Assembly (NCBI GenBank): GCA_034508935.3
Contig: CM067444.1
Span: 28,560,119-28,624,118, forward strand
From: Berghia stephanieae
Lineage: Eukaryota; Mollusca; Gastropoda; Nudibranchia; Aeolidiidae
Direction: 5' to 3'
Length of the DNA stretch: 64,000 nt
The notes beneath the pieces are model-generated. The model saw only the letters and a program-made list of their open reading frames with translations, made no database searches and was not told the DNA's origin. Of the stretch, positions 34,126-46,400 are shown in pieces. Position 1 is the stretch's first letter, and each line of letters begins with the position of its first letter. Position numbers and translations under genes: made by a program.

Positions 34126-34550
34126 AAAAATAAATAGAACTGTAAATGAAGACCAAATGGGAACTAAATCTTTAAATCCCACCAGCCGAGAAAGTCGATA
34201 GCCAAAGTTCACTCGTTCGAAATTAAAACTTAACACAAAGCAACCAAACTTTTGAAAATTAAAGGCTTGTGTCAAAAAATCTCTTGACAATAATAAATAA
34301 CATTTAACTTATATTTATATATATTACATTCAGTAATCTAAAACAAAATATATTTCAAATAAAAAAATATATTTAAAAAAACAACAAAAAACAAAACCCC
34401 GAATGCAATTTCCTTTGAAAGACCTCAGGGATAACTACAAACTATACGTCATATTTATTAAATTAAACTCTTTAGTGTTATTCTCGTGAAAGACGAAAAG
34501 GCCGTATCTTCCATTCTAATCACTCAATATTCCAGTCACACCTTCTAGAC
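34125..34550. other. AT-rich gap, nothing recognised
   Basis: No coding signature, SINE block or clear repeat end. Confidence 0.5.
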
Positions 34551-34551
34551 A

Positions 34552-34805
34552 AAATTCAAATTAAAGAGGCCTTAGAAAAATAAAATTAGATGAAATTAAA
34601 AAAATAAACTTCCTCTTTTTCTTTTCATACCATGTTGGCAGAATTCAAATTAAAGAGGCCTTAGAAAAATAAAATTAGATGAAATTAAAAAAATAAACTT
34701 CCTCTTTTTCTATTCATACCTTGTTGGCAGAATTCAAATTAAAGAGGCCTTAGAAAAATAAAATAAGATGAAATAAAAAAATAAACTTCCTCTTTTCCTT
34801 CTCAG
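34552..34805. repeat. Three tandem copies of a 92-bp unit
   Basis: Unit: CAGAATTCAAATTAAAGAGG, CCTTAGAAAAATAAAATTAG, ATGAAATTAAAAAAATAAAC, TTCCTCTTTTTCTTTTCATA, CC.TGTTGG. The copies at about 34,552, 34,641 and 34,733 differ by only a few bases, so the duplication is recent; the third is cut short. Confidence 0.9.
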
Positions 34806-34884
34806 AGGAATATTTTTCTTTAGGTTCTACGTTGAGAAAAGATCAGGACAATCCAGCAGTCAGCCGCAGTGCAGGGCCGCAACA

Positions 34885-35190
34885 TCAACGACCTGCTTTT
34901 TGTTGTTGGTTTTTTTAAAGGATCCATGTTTCTTTTGTTTTCTTTCCCAGCCAAGGACAGGACAAAACTAAGTAATCCCATTCCAAGACAAAGATAGAAA
35001 GCAAATAGGAAACAGATACGGGGGATAGAAGACACAGTAAGTACCTCCCTGCCCACTACGGGAGGCCAGGAACCCCCAAAGAAAGTGAGTGAGTAGAGAA
35101 CATTTTCCAGGACACAACTTTGCACTGCCCAGAGTGGGAGACTCAATCCAGGGACCTATTGTCCAAAGGCAAGAGTCATACAACAAGCAG
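34885..35190 (-). mobile_element. SINE-C copy that keeps its tRNA-like head
   Basis: Its head-proximal body (GACAAAACTAAGTAATCCCA ... CTACGGGAGGCCAGGAACCC) continues to 35,190, unlike other copies. On the minus strand the extra part reads GTTGTATGACTCTTGCCTTT, GGACAATAGGTCCCTGGATT, GAGTCTCC: an A-box, a tRNA-Pro-like anticodon arm and a B-box. The tail half is deleted. Confidence 0.75.
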
Positions 35191-36189
35191 AAAAAAAATA
35201 AGATTTAAAAAAAAAAACAACTTAAGGTTGAGATAATATCTTAGAACTAATCTTGTAAAATCATGACACTGTCGCTTGTGCTGAATTCAACTCCACCAGG
35301 TAAATAATAGCAGCATATTTCAATAGCAAAAATATGGGTGTGACATAAATTCTTTGTAGCAACAGAGATGAGTACATTGTAAACAAAATATATATATAGG
35401 ACCCATCACCTCAAAATGAAATTATGTAAGGTTGGTTTAGATGCTAAAAATTGAATCGTTTAAAAAAAAAAAAATTAATTAGTTAACCTTCTCCTTAACG
35501 AACCATTTTTTATTGTTTTTGTTTGTTTGTTGCTTTAGGTCTCTTCCAACACAATTGAGGTTATAAAAACAAGCAATCTAACAAAAATAGTACAAATGTC
35601 AATCAAAATCATAACCTAAAGATATCATAAGCTAAATTATAAATAACCAAGAACAAACAGACAGAAGATTTACAGAAAAAAAAATATCCCCTGTCAAAAA
35701 TACAATCACAAACCAAAGAAGCAGGATAGGCTAGTAAAGAGAAGAAGAAACGACATCACTATCCAGGGATGCCACCAGGCAAAATTTAAAAAGCCTGAAA
35801 ACTTGCGCGGACGAGATACAAATCAACGTCAAGGGCTTTGTTGGGATATGAAAAATATCAAATTTGGAATATTGTTTCAGTACTTATTATTGCAATTGAG
35901 AGCAAATAACACACAAAAGAAAGGAGAGTTAACAGTTTTCAAATTGATAAAATAAGGTGCTGAAAACAAAATATAGACAAATTAATATCAATAGCTATCA
36001 GGGGTGAGAATGACTGGTCACATAAAAGGAGAAAATTTTTCATTGTGAAAATCATGACCCACCCATGCAACCATAACCTATAAATTTGAACTTCACTCAA
36101 ATTCACTGAGATGCGATCCAAAATTTGTCTCGCAGCAATTTCTGACACGACTCGGAGAATTTCAAAAGTTGAAAGTGTAATTACATTTG

Positions 36190-36504
36190 GTGGTTGTAGT
36201 AGGGATGATGATGTGGTGGTGGTTGTAGTAGTAGTGGTGGTAGTGATTATAGTCGTACTGATCGTATGGATAATTGTGTGGTGGTGGTTGTAGTAGCTGT
36301 GGTAGGAATGATGATGTAGTGGTAGTTGTAGTAGTAGTGGTGGTAGGGATGTTGTGGTGTTATTTGTAGTAGTAGTGGTGCTAGGGATGATGGTGTGGTG
36401 GTGGTTGTAGTAGGAGTTGTGGTGGTTGTAGTAGGAGTTGTGGTAGGGATGATGTGGTAGTAGTGGTAGGGATGATGATGTGGTGGTGATTGAAGTAGTA
36501 GTAT

Positions 36505-36535
<31 letters not shown>

Positions 36536-36832
36536 CTTAGAGATGATGTGATGGTGGTTGTAGTAGTAGTGGTGGTAGGGTTGATGATGTGGTGGTGGTT
36601 GTAGTAGTGGTGGTCTTTTAGAGATAATTGTGTGGTGGTGGTTGTAATAGTTGTGGTAGGAATTATGATGTGGTGGTAGTTGAAATAGTACTGGTGGTAG
36701 GGATGATGTGGTGTTATTTGTAGTAGTAGTGTTGGTAGGGATGATGATGTGGTTGTGGTTGTAATAGTAGTGGTTGTAGAGATGATGTAGTGGTTTTGGT
36801 GTTTTTTATTCAGTGATAATAATAGCAATTTG
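36190..36832. repeat. GGTGGTTGTAGTAGTAGTGG minisatellite
   Basis: Imperfect units of about 40-60 bp (GATGATGTGGTGGTGGTTGT, AGTAGTAGTGGTGGTAGG) inside the transposon at 35,764. The 193-residue Thr/His/Tyr reading frame on the minus strand is a product of the repeat. Confidence 0.9.
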
Positions 36833-37286
36833 TCAAAAAGGAGGAAAATGTCTCCGTCTATCGGTCAAACGTAAGCAAAGTGTAAAAATAACAGGAACAT
36901 AGTTTTGTATTGGTATCATGTAATATATTACTATTACTAGTATAAATCCATTCTCATCATTAAACATAAATTTACTTTTTGTAAACATTTAATGAATTGT
37001 CCTTTCCACATGTTAAAGGCCTACAATGTTATTCAAATAAAAGGCCAGAGGGTGTTGTTTTGTTTTGATTTTTGCTTTATAAAGCAGGCTACAATATCTT
37101 TTATTTTTTTTACCGAAACCTAATGTTATTCAGCTTATAAATTATAAATACAACCCAAGAATCTCACAAAGTTAAAGCCATAGTCAAAAGGTAAAAAAAA
37201 AGAATAAACTAAGCCAATCACCATTGCTTTATTCTAATGTTTTATCTCTGTATAACCAGATGATTTAATGGATGGTTGCGAAAGAA

Positions 37287-37289
<3 letters not shown>

Positions 37290-37367
<78 letters not shown>

Positions 37368-37453
37368 CTTCTCTACCAGAATAATTTATGAATTGATCTT
37401 AGGAATTCTATATCAAAAGAAAAGAAGAAGAAAAGAGAAATGGAAAGAAAAAA

Positions 37454-37492
<39 letters not shown>
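37290..37492. repeat. Two (GA)n microsatellites
   Basis: Pure GA at 37,290-37,363 and again at 37,460-37,492, both inside the transposon at 35,764. Confidence 0.95.
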
Positions 37493-37498
<6 letters not shown>

Positions 37499-38124
37499 CC
37501 CTCCCCTTCCCCTTCAACCATCAACTAGCTAATCAAAGAACACCACTGGTCGTCTGTGTCAATTGTGACATCTGGTGCCATTCAGTCTGGCCCGACGTCA
37601 TAAAAATGGGACCTTCACTAAATTTCACGAGACTATTGCACAGGTGTCAAAATATGACATAAGACATAATAGTGATTTTGTGGTTTTGAGGGAAATGTTT
37701 GACACGGCAAATTCATCGAAAAATCACTGTATATTTATTTTTAAAATTTTTTAAAAAGGAGGAATTGTGATGGGGATGGGCGGAGATAAAATATCATTTA
37801 GGTGCCCAAATATTTGACTGGCGGTGACAGCCCCTATTATTCACCCGGCGAAAATGTTTCCGCTCAAATCTCGATGCGATTTTTTTCTTCTTTAAATTTA
37901 TTTATTTATTTTTTTTTTTTTGAATAGTGACGACGGACAAAAACCGGAGGTTCCGGATTAAAACCGGCTGGTGGTTAAAAAAACCGGATTTCCGGCTAAA
38001 ACCGGAAAAGTGGCATCGCTGACTATCGGATCATACACCCATGCGAACATCATAGGTATACGATTCAAGGGTGATCATTTTTTTATTTCTCCTCGCAACG
38101 TCACACATGTCAAAGATCAAAATT

Positions 38125-38245
38125 GATTTTTGTTTTTGATTCTAAGGGTTTTACGGGGCTTACAACACATTAAGGTCATATCAGCGCCAGTAAAAGGAAG
38201 AAAATAAAAGTTCTAGAATTACAATTAAAGCACGTAAGAAAAGGT
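38125..38245 (-). mobile_element. SINE-C tail fragment
   Basis: GATTCTAAGGGTTTTACGGG and CATATCAGCGCCAGTAAAAG to CACGTAAGAAAAGGTAAA; the rest is absent. Confidence 0.82.
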
Positions 38246-40018
38246 AAAATTGATTTTTGAAATCAAACTTGGAAGGAATAACTATACATTATAAATGCAA
38301 AACATAATTTAGTTCAGCAAAACAAGCTTTGCAACATGGCATTAAGTTCTTATAGACATCCTAAAATGTTGTGATGCACAAAATAAATCAGAAGAATGAT
38401 GTTGGTTGCAACATAATTAATGTGTGCCAATTTCCCTATGGGTAGTAAGGGGAGAGAGATTTGGATTACGTTTTTAATGAGAAAAATGAATATAATAAGT
38501 TTTTATTTAGAAAAATGAATATAATTCTTTGAACTGACAAAATTAATAATTGAGCATATTTGGTCGTTTCATCTTTAAAATCCCTATACTGTCAGACATC
38601 TGATTACTCATCCCCCCCCCCCCTCCCTTCCAACACAGTACAGTTTTGAAGCGTGGGGTCACATTTATATATAACATAATATAATACACTTGTAATGACT
38701 GATTTGTACTGGTGTTCAATGAAAGCTTTTTCAAAAGGCAACAACATGAATACTTTACACTCGAATTGGTGGCCCTTGTGCATTATATGACAAATGTTAC
38801 CAAGTGACACAATGGTTTATTACACATACATATGTCATCAATCGTCTCAACATGGTATCTTATATTTAAGTCGCTATGAACCTTATGCAGACCTGCCTAG
38901 TTCTACGAAAAATTCTCATAGAAATACACATTCTTGGCTCCAGCTACAGAACAACATTCGCTTCTTTGACTCAATAAATCTTATTGAAAAGGAACGTTTG
39001 CTTCCTTAGAATCCATATTGAGGAGTTTGGACTCATTTTGGATCATGCTGATGGCACATTATTTATTCCTAAAGCTTTTGAAAGTGATCTTTTTCTTTTT
39101 TTCCCCCTTGGAAATTACGAATTTTTGAATTTTCAAGTAGGCAGCTCTGCTAATGTTAAACTTAACTTCAAACTAAGTTAAAATTTCTCAATTCTGATGT
39201 TTTCTGACTCAATTTTCTTTAAACTAGTTAATTTTGACATAATACTATATAGATTGATATATTCGTATTGTTAGGAATGTATTCTATTAATTTTTCATTC
39301 AATATATAAAGTTAAAAGCACAGAAGAAAGAGGAAGACAAAGGGAACTGAATCGAATAGAAAACAGAAGATTCCATGAGCAATCCATCAATGTGCTAAAT
39401 TTGACATTTATATAAGGTCCCATCCGGGCACTAGTAAAGGATCCTGCTATGAAAGAAACACTAAAACAGGGTTGCCAAATCAGGAGGCAAAAATTTACTG
39501 AACTTTTTCTTTTACGCAAACACATAGTCCAATCCCTTTCTAAGTCCTGAACTTCTGTGTAAAGCGCTTTGAGCACATTTAGTGGATATTGCGCTATATA
39601 AAAGCTCGTATTTTGTTTTTTTCTTAACATGATGTACTTACTTTTTATCCGTAAAGCAGGTGATTGGAAAATAAACTGAGGGTTATAATATAACATACTG
39701 AATTCAGTAAATATACGGAAAATTGGCAACATTGCTTAAATGTTTGCACAAAGTACAAAATGCAAGACAAATAATTATAATAACAGACCTCCAACTACCA
39801 TGGAAATTTCCTAGAACTACGGATTTTTTGCTCCAAAATGATAATTACATAAAGATCTTTGATTCAATAAAACTTCTTGAAAACAAAGTTTTGTTGCCGT
39901 AGCTAGTCTATAATGGAGTTAAAAGCATGTAAGTGACTAATTGGTAATATATACTAGTAGTTCTGGTGTCTAATATGTTAAAACCCCTGAAATTTACAAA
40001 TTTTTTCAAGTCCAGATC
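38245..40018. other. Gap with two copies of a short dispersed repeat and a SINE-B tail
   Basis: 38,884-39,008 (GCAGACCTGCCTAGTTCTAC ... TTCTTTGACTCAATAAATCT, TATTGAAAAGGAACGTTTGC) and 39,785-39,905 (ACAGACCTCCAACTACCATG ... TTTGATTCAATAAAACTTCT, TGAAAACAAAGTTTTGTTGC) are copies of one repeat; a third, inverted or rearranged piece lies near 49,415-49,545. A SINE-B tail (GTAAAGCGCTTTGAGCACAT ... TATATAAAAGCTCG) is at 39,558-39,608. No gene recognised. Confidence 0.6.
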
Positions 40019-40019
40019 G

Positions 40020-40290
40020 GTAGATCTGTCCTAGAAAATAACCGTAACTGAGAGACGATTTACAAGAAAAAAATATCATCTCTCAAAAAAGATAATATAC
40101 ATTTGACTGTCTCCCACCAAGATAAGGATCCCCTCCCCACCAGGACTAGGAGAAAAAAAAAAACAACCCCCAAGCAATAGCAATCTCAATCCTGAACAAA
40201 GACAAAGAGCAACATGAAAATAGAAAACAGAAGAAGACACAGCAAGTGACCTCCTGACCACCATAGGAGGTGAGAAGACCTCACCCAGGT
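40020..40290 (-). mobile_element. SINE-C copy, head-proximal half
   Basis: AGAGACGATTTACAAGAAAA, ATACATTTGACTGTCTCCCA, CAATCCTGAACAAAGACAAA and CTGACCACCATAGGAGGTGA. It lacks the tail half. Confidence 0.78.
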
Positions 40291-40404
40291 CCATAGATTA
40301 ATTAAATCAATCAGCTTATTTACTTTTAACTTGCTTTGAAATATATATAATTTTATTGTAATGGCATGAAGAAATAAATATCACATTGATTATTAATCGA
40401 GTTT

Positions 40405-41105
40405 TGTTTGATTTATTAAAGGGGTTATATGAGCTTGCACGACTCACTTTTAGGTCATCTCAGCTCCAGTAAAAAAGAAGACAAAAAAGTCAACCTAACA
40501 AACACCTAAGAAAAAAGTGAGATGGGACAACGAGTTCAATCAAAGGTAGACCAATTTAGAGTGCCACGACGACACCAGATCACCAAAAGGGACACGATCA
40601 GATGGTTGCATTTAATAAAAAAATAACAATAAATAAAAACCTTACATTTACCGTATATAGAATGGAGATATGATTTACAAGGAAAATATATATCACCTCA
40701 CTAACAAAAAAAATATATAAATCCATCTAAAGGCAGAACCCAGGTGAATACAAACGTGACCCATCGTCTTAAAGTGATATTCATGCTGGAGTGAACAAAG
40801 TGCCCAAAAGTGATTTTAAAGTCAAAGTAACCAGAAATATAAAGTTGTGTTTTTCATCACTTTAAGACATTACATCTATTGTCCTACATAAGACATAAAA
40901 ACTTGATGCAAATTTCATATTTTTGACATTAAAATTAAAATCAAATTATAAGGTCTAAATCACCCTGACATTATACCAATTTGAGGTGGTGGGTCACAAA
41001 CAAATCCTTTTCCAAAACAGAAATATGGCCACTTAGAAATGAATGTTAGGGGGTTAGAAGATATAGCATGGATGGGATGAGAACCAATGAAGAATCCATC
41101 AGCTC
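40405..41105 (-). mobile_element. Diverged SINE-C copy interrupted by other sequence
   Basis: Tail complement ATGAGCTTGCACGACTCACT and GGTCATCTCAGCTCCAGTAA, body GGAGATATGATTTACAAGGA, head-side block AATGTTAGGGGGTTAGAAGA at 41,040. About 250 bp between 40,740 and 40,990 are foreign; part of it (GTCAAAGTAACC, CTTTAAGACAT ... ATACCAATTTGAGGTGGTGG, GTCACA) recurs at 54,755-54,900. Confidence 0.6.
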
Positions 41106-41628
41106 AAGGGAAAGCCAAAGTTTGCCTGAAAATCATTGAGAACATTTTAAAAATATTCTATTCTTAATATCTAGTGAATAAGACAAGAAGTTTACTTATA
41201 ATAAGCCTCGTAAAAATTCTAACAACTAAGCGAAGGAAACTAATAAGCAAGGCAATAACAACGCACAACAACAAATTTCAAGTGTTTTCCAGTATTTTCT
41301 TATGAAAGGCTAATCAAATTGGTTCTCGACGACATCCATGAAAGGCAACACAATTTGATAAAAAAATTTATATATTTTTTATATATAAAGTTTCAATTTC
41401 TCATCTTAGCTAACTCATCTCAGCGTCATAATGAATTATAAATAGGACACTTACAATGTTGAGGGATAGTGTTAGGTAATGGCAGTACTACATAACTTGT
41501 ACAACCTACATACCTAAACAAAGACAAAAATTTATCCTTAGACCATAACTTAAACTGTTTATGACTGTCAACTTTCTGAGATTTAAATCCACAGGTTGAG
41601 AAAAAGGATGGAATATGTGCATTTACAC

Positions 41629-41685
<57 letters not shown>

Positions 41686-41697
41686 TACAATAATAAT

Positions 41698-41750
<53 letters not shown>

Positions 41751-42095
41751 GCTGACAGAAAATCTGTATTACGTGAGCAATAATAGTGATATGACTGTGA
41801 GTGAAAAAAAAAAAGCAGATAAATATAACTATTATTATCCGAGACATAAGAAACAAGTTTAAAAGTGAGTAATTCAACAAGTTTCAAATCTGTCATGTAC
41901 AATACCTGGTCATTACGACAACACAAGGGACGTCATAAAGAAATTATTCTGGCCATACAGTTTGCGATCCAATTACTAAAAACTAATCTTTCACAAATCC
42001 TTCAGAAAATACTGCCTAGTATTACTCGTATATTACCCGTTTCAATATAAATGCCCACTCTTGATTAATTAGATAGAAAAATAATTAAATATAAA
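41105..42095. other. Downstream flank of the E2F7/8 gene with (AAT)n
   Basis: Two AAT runs (41,629-41,684 and 41,697-41,750) make the Asn-, Ile- and Tyr-rich reading frames seen here. The 3' untranslated region and poly-A site of the minus-strand E2F gene should lie here, but I cannot fix its end. Confidence 0.6.
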
Positions 42096-43460
42096 TTACA
42101 TGGAAGCCATTTTGCTGAGTTTCGCATGAGGCAGCTTGACAAGATATGTCTTAGATCCACTGGCATTCTTGGCTGATGGCAACACCACCTTGAATGGGGA
42201 GGTGGCGCTGTGATGAGCTGATGCTGAAGATGACGACGATGGAAGGGATGATACTGGTGGACCAGAGGCTATAACCTTCTTAAATCCCATTGCCGGAGAG
42301 TTATAATTTACATCATTTGAAGAGGATGCAGATGAAATCAAGATTTGGGGAATGGATTTTGGAACAGACGTAGTTGGGGCGTAAAAAGAATCTGAGCCGT
42401 TAGTGTAAACAACTTGGGAGTGAGAATTGTGGCCCAGAACTTTCTTGTTTCCGAGTAATGAAAATGATGACAAGTTTTGATTTTTAACTATTCTAACAGG
42501 TATGTGAGAGGCAGTGTCATTGTCAACGGTCTGAAATGGAGCTCCTGGAGTGAGTGGAACAGGATTGTCGGAAACATCCATGTGTTGGACAGAAACGCTG
42601 GCTGCAGATGACATGGCAACTGGCACGCCAGTATCGTTTGATGAAGCGACTCGAACTCTGATCTGAGTTGTTGGGGTGTTTGAGCCAGATGATGATTTTC
42701 TAACTTGGCGTATAACAAAATGAGGAGATTTGATACTGATTTCTCCGGGAGTTGATGCAAGAGGGCTGCTTTTGATTCGACGGAGAGGTGCAGCTGACGA
42801 ACCATCGCCATATGCAGATGATGTAGAGGGCGAAGCCTCTTCCACAACAACCAGAGAATCACTAATGGTAGAACCGCATGGTGGAGTAGGCAATTCAATC
42901 CTTGCATGTTTTTCACCCAACATACTAGACTCAACCATATTTCTCTTCAAAGTCCGTTTGACAAATGTCGTTCCAGGCATTGGGCTCGTCTCATTAAGTT
43001 TTTCATGATCTGGTGGTGACTGAAGTAAACTTCTCCCAATAAATGTCATACCATCTACTGGTTTGTTGAACTGAATCTCTCGTATGGCGCTAGACTTTGG
43101 TGTTGTCATTCTAAAAATTTGATCTATCTGTGATTTAGATAGAGAACCCGAACTTCCTGGTGTCGTTGTCACAACTTTTCCATGCTTTCCCATACTCTTC
43201 ACTTCTCCATCCTTGGTAAGAATAATTGTCTCTGCAGGTTTGCTATTGTCACTATGACTGACTGTGATGTTACCACCAGGTGAAGGGGAACAATATATTA
43301 TATTTTTTGGGTTTGGCTTGAGCCTGGACAGCTTTAGGTCGGTGTATAATTTTTCCAGGAATAGAATGAAGATGTTTGCTTTTGTGATGGTCATCGAAGC
43401 TCAAGTGTTTTGTTAGAGATGGGACAGCAAATTGGTCATCCTCTTTCTGCTCAGAGGCAT
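42096..43460 (-). CDS. E2F7/8: Last coding exon of E2F7/8, with a frame break
   Basis: The exon enters after GATTACAG with [20 protein letters not shown], and that frame stops at 43,270. The rest of the protein ([20 protein letters not shown] onward to [15 protein letters not shown], stop at 42,096-42,098) is in another frame, open from 43,394. The total coding length is one base more than a multiple of three, and an A6 run on the coding strand (43,303-43,308) lies in the overlap; dropping to five A gives [12 protein letters not shown] sequencing or assembly error is the simplest reading, with a real mutation as the alternative. The tail is Ser/Pro/Thr-rich and low in structure, as expected for the C-terminus of these repressors. 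Confidence 0.85.
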
Positions 43461-46400
43461 CTGTAATCAAAACAAAAATAAAAAATTCAAATACAGAAAA
43501 TAATTCAGTATGATGACTGATAACCTCCAAATGTTTTGTTAAAAGTAATCAAAATATCTAAAAAGTTAAAAAGACCAAAGAACAATTTGCCCGACAGTTC
43601 AAGATGAACATCAGAATACAAGATTTTCTATTAATTCACGATGAATATTAAACATCATATGACAATTTCTATTTCAGAGGGGAGGCTTTTCACTAAAATA
43701 TGGATAGAAGAGAAGATGCATCAATTTGTCACTTATTTCTAAACCTGAGACTTTAAAAAAAAACTATGTAAAGAGTCATAATCCATCTACATTTTTAAAG
43801 GAAGTTTCCCCACCAACAGTAATGAAGAAATGTGTATTGTCTTCGTACAGTATATTTATCATTAGGAATATGTATTTGGAGCCCTATTATATCTCACAAC
43901 GTAAAAAGTTTATCAAACGTGCACTTTTGCTTGCATCGACCTTTCCACAAGCATATTAATTTCTACCCAAATTTGATTATAATAAAAGATAAACTGTATT
44001 ATTTTTCCCCATGAAATTTCCCCCCATAAGATGAAGTGGGGCATATGTTTAGGGGAGAAAAAAAAAAGAAGAAAAATGGTGATGAGGTAAAAATATAAAG
44101 TGGAAAAAAAAAAGAGGAAGAAAGGGGAGGAGGAAACTAGCTCATTTCAATAGAACAAAAATTATCACCTTCGAAAGATAGTTTCTTGATTGGACTTGCA
44201 GGTTGAGATACTGAATTAAACAATAGGTTTCTTTCTTTCTCCACAACTTTGAAGAACTCGTCACAAGACGAATGACGAGCCATTTGATTTGCACAACCCT
44301 CACTCTTGTGACGCTGAAGCTTGGCTCTAATGCCTTTGAAATAAAGAATGATGAAATTGAAATGGTTTTATAAGGATAAAGTGAAAGAACATCCGAAGCA
44401 AGTGAAAGAATAAATGCAAAACCATACATTGATAGATCTGAATTGGGCAACAAATATGAACTGAATTTTCATCTCAAAAATTTAAATTAACCAAATTTTT
44501 AAACCCTAGCTAAAATATCTATAAATCATGGAAGGATGAAATGCAAGCCTAAAATTTTATTTTTTAAGTCTTTTACTTTACTTTAAAATTGAAGTAAAAC
44601 TAAGTTGCTTTCTCTTTTTTTACCGAGAATAAGAATCAAGTTCTGCTAAGAACTCAAATTTTAACAGACTTCAGCTTTTACATAGCGCAATATCCACTAA
44701 ATGTGCTCAAAGCGCTTTACAAAGACTGACATCTGATTCATTCATAACTACATAGGACCTTTCAGTACAACATGAGTCGCACGACAATTTTTTTTTAATG
44801 TCAATATTTATATTAATAGAGAAAAAATAAATTTTTTACCTGGATTTTTAAATTTTCCTTTATCAAATATACAAAAATTCCTAGGAAACTTCTGGAAATT
44901 TAGATGTTTTAAAAATTATCAATATTTTTTTTTTTTTTTCGATTAAAGAAAAAAAATTAAAAATAGCATTGAATGGTAAATGAAAATAAAACATACCACT
45001 TTTCATGTCCATGTCTTGGCTTGCAGGATGGATAGGCTTGAAACCTGCATTGGTCATACTCTGAACTGAAATTTTAAATGGGGAAAATCAAATTTATTGA
45101 ATTTGAGGGAAGGGATGGGGAAAACACAAACTTAATTTGTTATAAAAATTATGTGACAATAATAATAATAATGGAATAATAGCGTTTTTTTAGCCTTCTA
45201 AATACTGGACTACACCTGACAAAAATTATCTTCTCGTCGACGAGATACATTATGATCACACCTGCCACAAGCACCAAAGAGAAATATGTGGAAAAAATCT
45301 AGATGACCACATAATGCACATTATTGAAATCTACCCCTATTTCCATGACTTGTCACTTTATTGCCAAAAATTGACTTACACAATGCTGAGATGGTAAATT
45401 TGAATCAAGATAACATCCATGTGACAGCTAATATTACTTTAAAATTTTTAAATTTCAATTTAATAAAATATTCAAATCTTTATTAACTTCCCTACTTTCA
45501 ACTGCCATTATTCTCCATTATTAAACAAATCACCCGTATATATACGCTCTTCTCTTTATCTATCACAAAAATCGTCTTGAAAAAAAAAAGAAGTTACTTA
45601 TTGCTCAAGAATGCAATAATATGATTCTTTGATCTCTTTGTATTCATTAAACGAGTTATTTTTATCGTGCTCAATAACACAGAGCTTGTGTACTTCTATT
45701 CACCATAATTTGTATCTTCCTCCCTCTGCTTGAATGACAATTTGACCCAAAAAATAACAACGTTGGATTTGTATTCATGCGCACCAAAAGATTTTAAATT
45801 ACCATTCAGCTGTCTTTTACACCTAAATTCACACCAATAAAATTTGCAAAAATATTCTGAAATCGTTGAATAAAATTTTTATTCAATGTGTTCAGAGCAC
45901 TATTCAACAATTCGTATTTACGATGAAATGATAGGGTTTTCCAATGAGAGGGGTTGAATAATGTGCATTATGCATCTGAAAAATTGCTAACTTAGCATAA
46001 AAATCACAAATCTTACCATAACTTTTATTCCTGACACAGTCTAAAAGAGAATGCCGTGAACTCGGTCGATGGCATCCATCATTACAACATGCTGCAAAAA
46101 TGACACAAAATAAAACATAAAATCAGTGCAACAAATGGCACGGATTCATTGATGATGTATTCAAATCATATCAAACCAACATAGACATATGTGTTTGTTG
46201 TTGGTTTTTAAGGGTTTTACGGCGCTTGCAACATATCTGTCATCTGCATTTTTTGCGGCCGCAAATATCAGGGCGATCCGCAAATTTTGGCAAATTTCCC
46301 AAAATTGGCAAATCGTGGCAAATTTTGGGAGAAAACAAAATAACGAAAAAAAAAGTGCAAAACTTGAGAAATGTTGCAGCTTTGCCTGGGACCAAACCAA

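Larger units (their letters stand above)
35764..38021. mobile_element. Non-autonomous DNA transposon, 2,258 bp
   Basis: Ends CAGGGATGCCAC and GTGGCATCGCTG are inverted repeats (11 of 12). They are flanked by the 6-bp direct repeat ACTATC (35,758-35,763 and 38,022-38,027). The sister SINE-D at 52.6 kb has a single ATCACTATCGG at the same point, that is, the empty site. The right end carries five AAACCGG/TTCCGG repeats. The centre contains TGG/TAG and GA microsatellites and no transposase. CAG...CTG ends recall hAT elements, but those make 8-bp duplications, so the superfamily is open. Confidence 0.85.
35514..38074 (-). mobile_element. SINE-D copy split by a DNA transposon
   Basis: The left part (35,514-35,763) and right part (38,022-38,074) together match the continuous copy at 52,605-52,927. 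Blocks on the plus strand: TTGCTTTAGGTCTCTTCCAA, TCAAAATCATAACCTAAAGA, AATCACAAACCAAAGAAGCA, then CGGATCATACACCCATGCGA and GGTATACGATTCAAGGGTGA. The flanks CATTTTTTATT and CATTTTTTTATT look like its own target duplication. On the minus strand it ends in an A-rich tail. Confidence 0.85.

Noticed and set aside
36247-36828. 193-residue Thr/His/Tyr frame
   Set aside because: Translation of the TGG/TAG minisatellite inside the DNA transposon.
35764-38021. Assignment of the transposon to hAT because of its CAG...CTG ends
   Set aside because: The target duplication is 6 bp here, hAT makes 8 bp, and no transposase is visible.
41426-41926. Tyr- and Leu-rich frame resembling a membrane protein
   Set aside because: The hydrophobic runs come from the (AAT)n tracts read in other frames.
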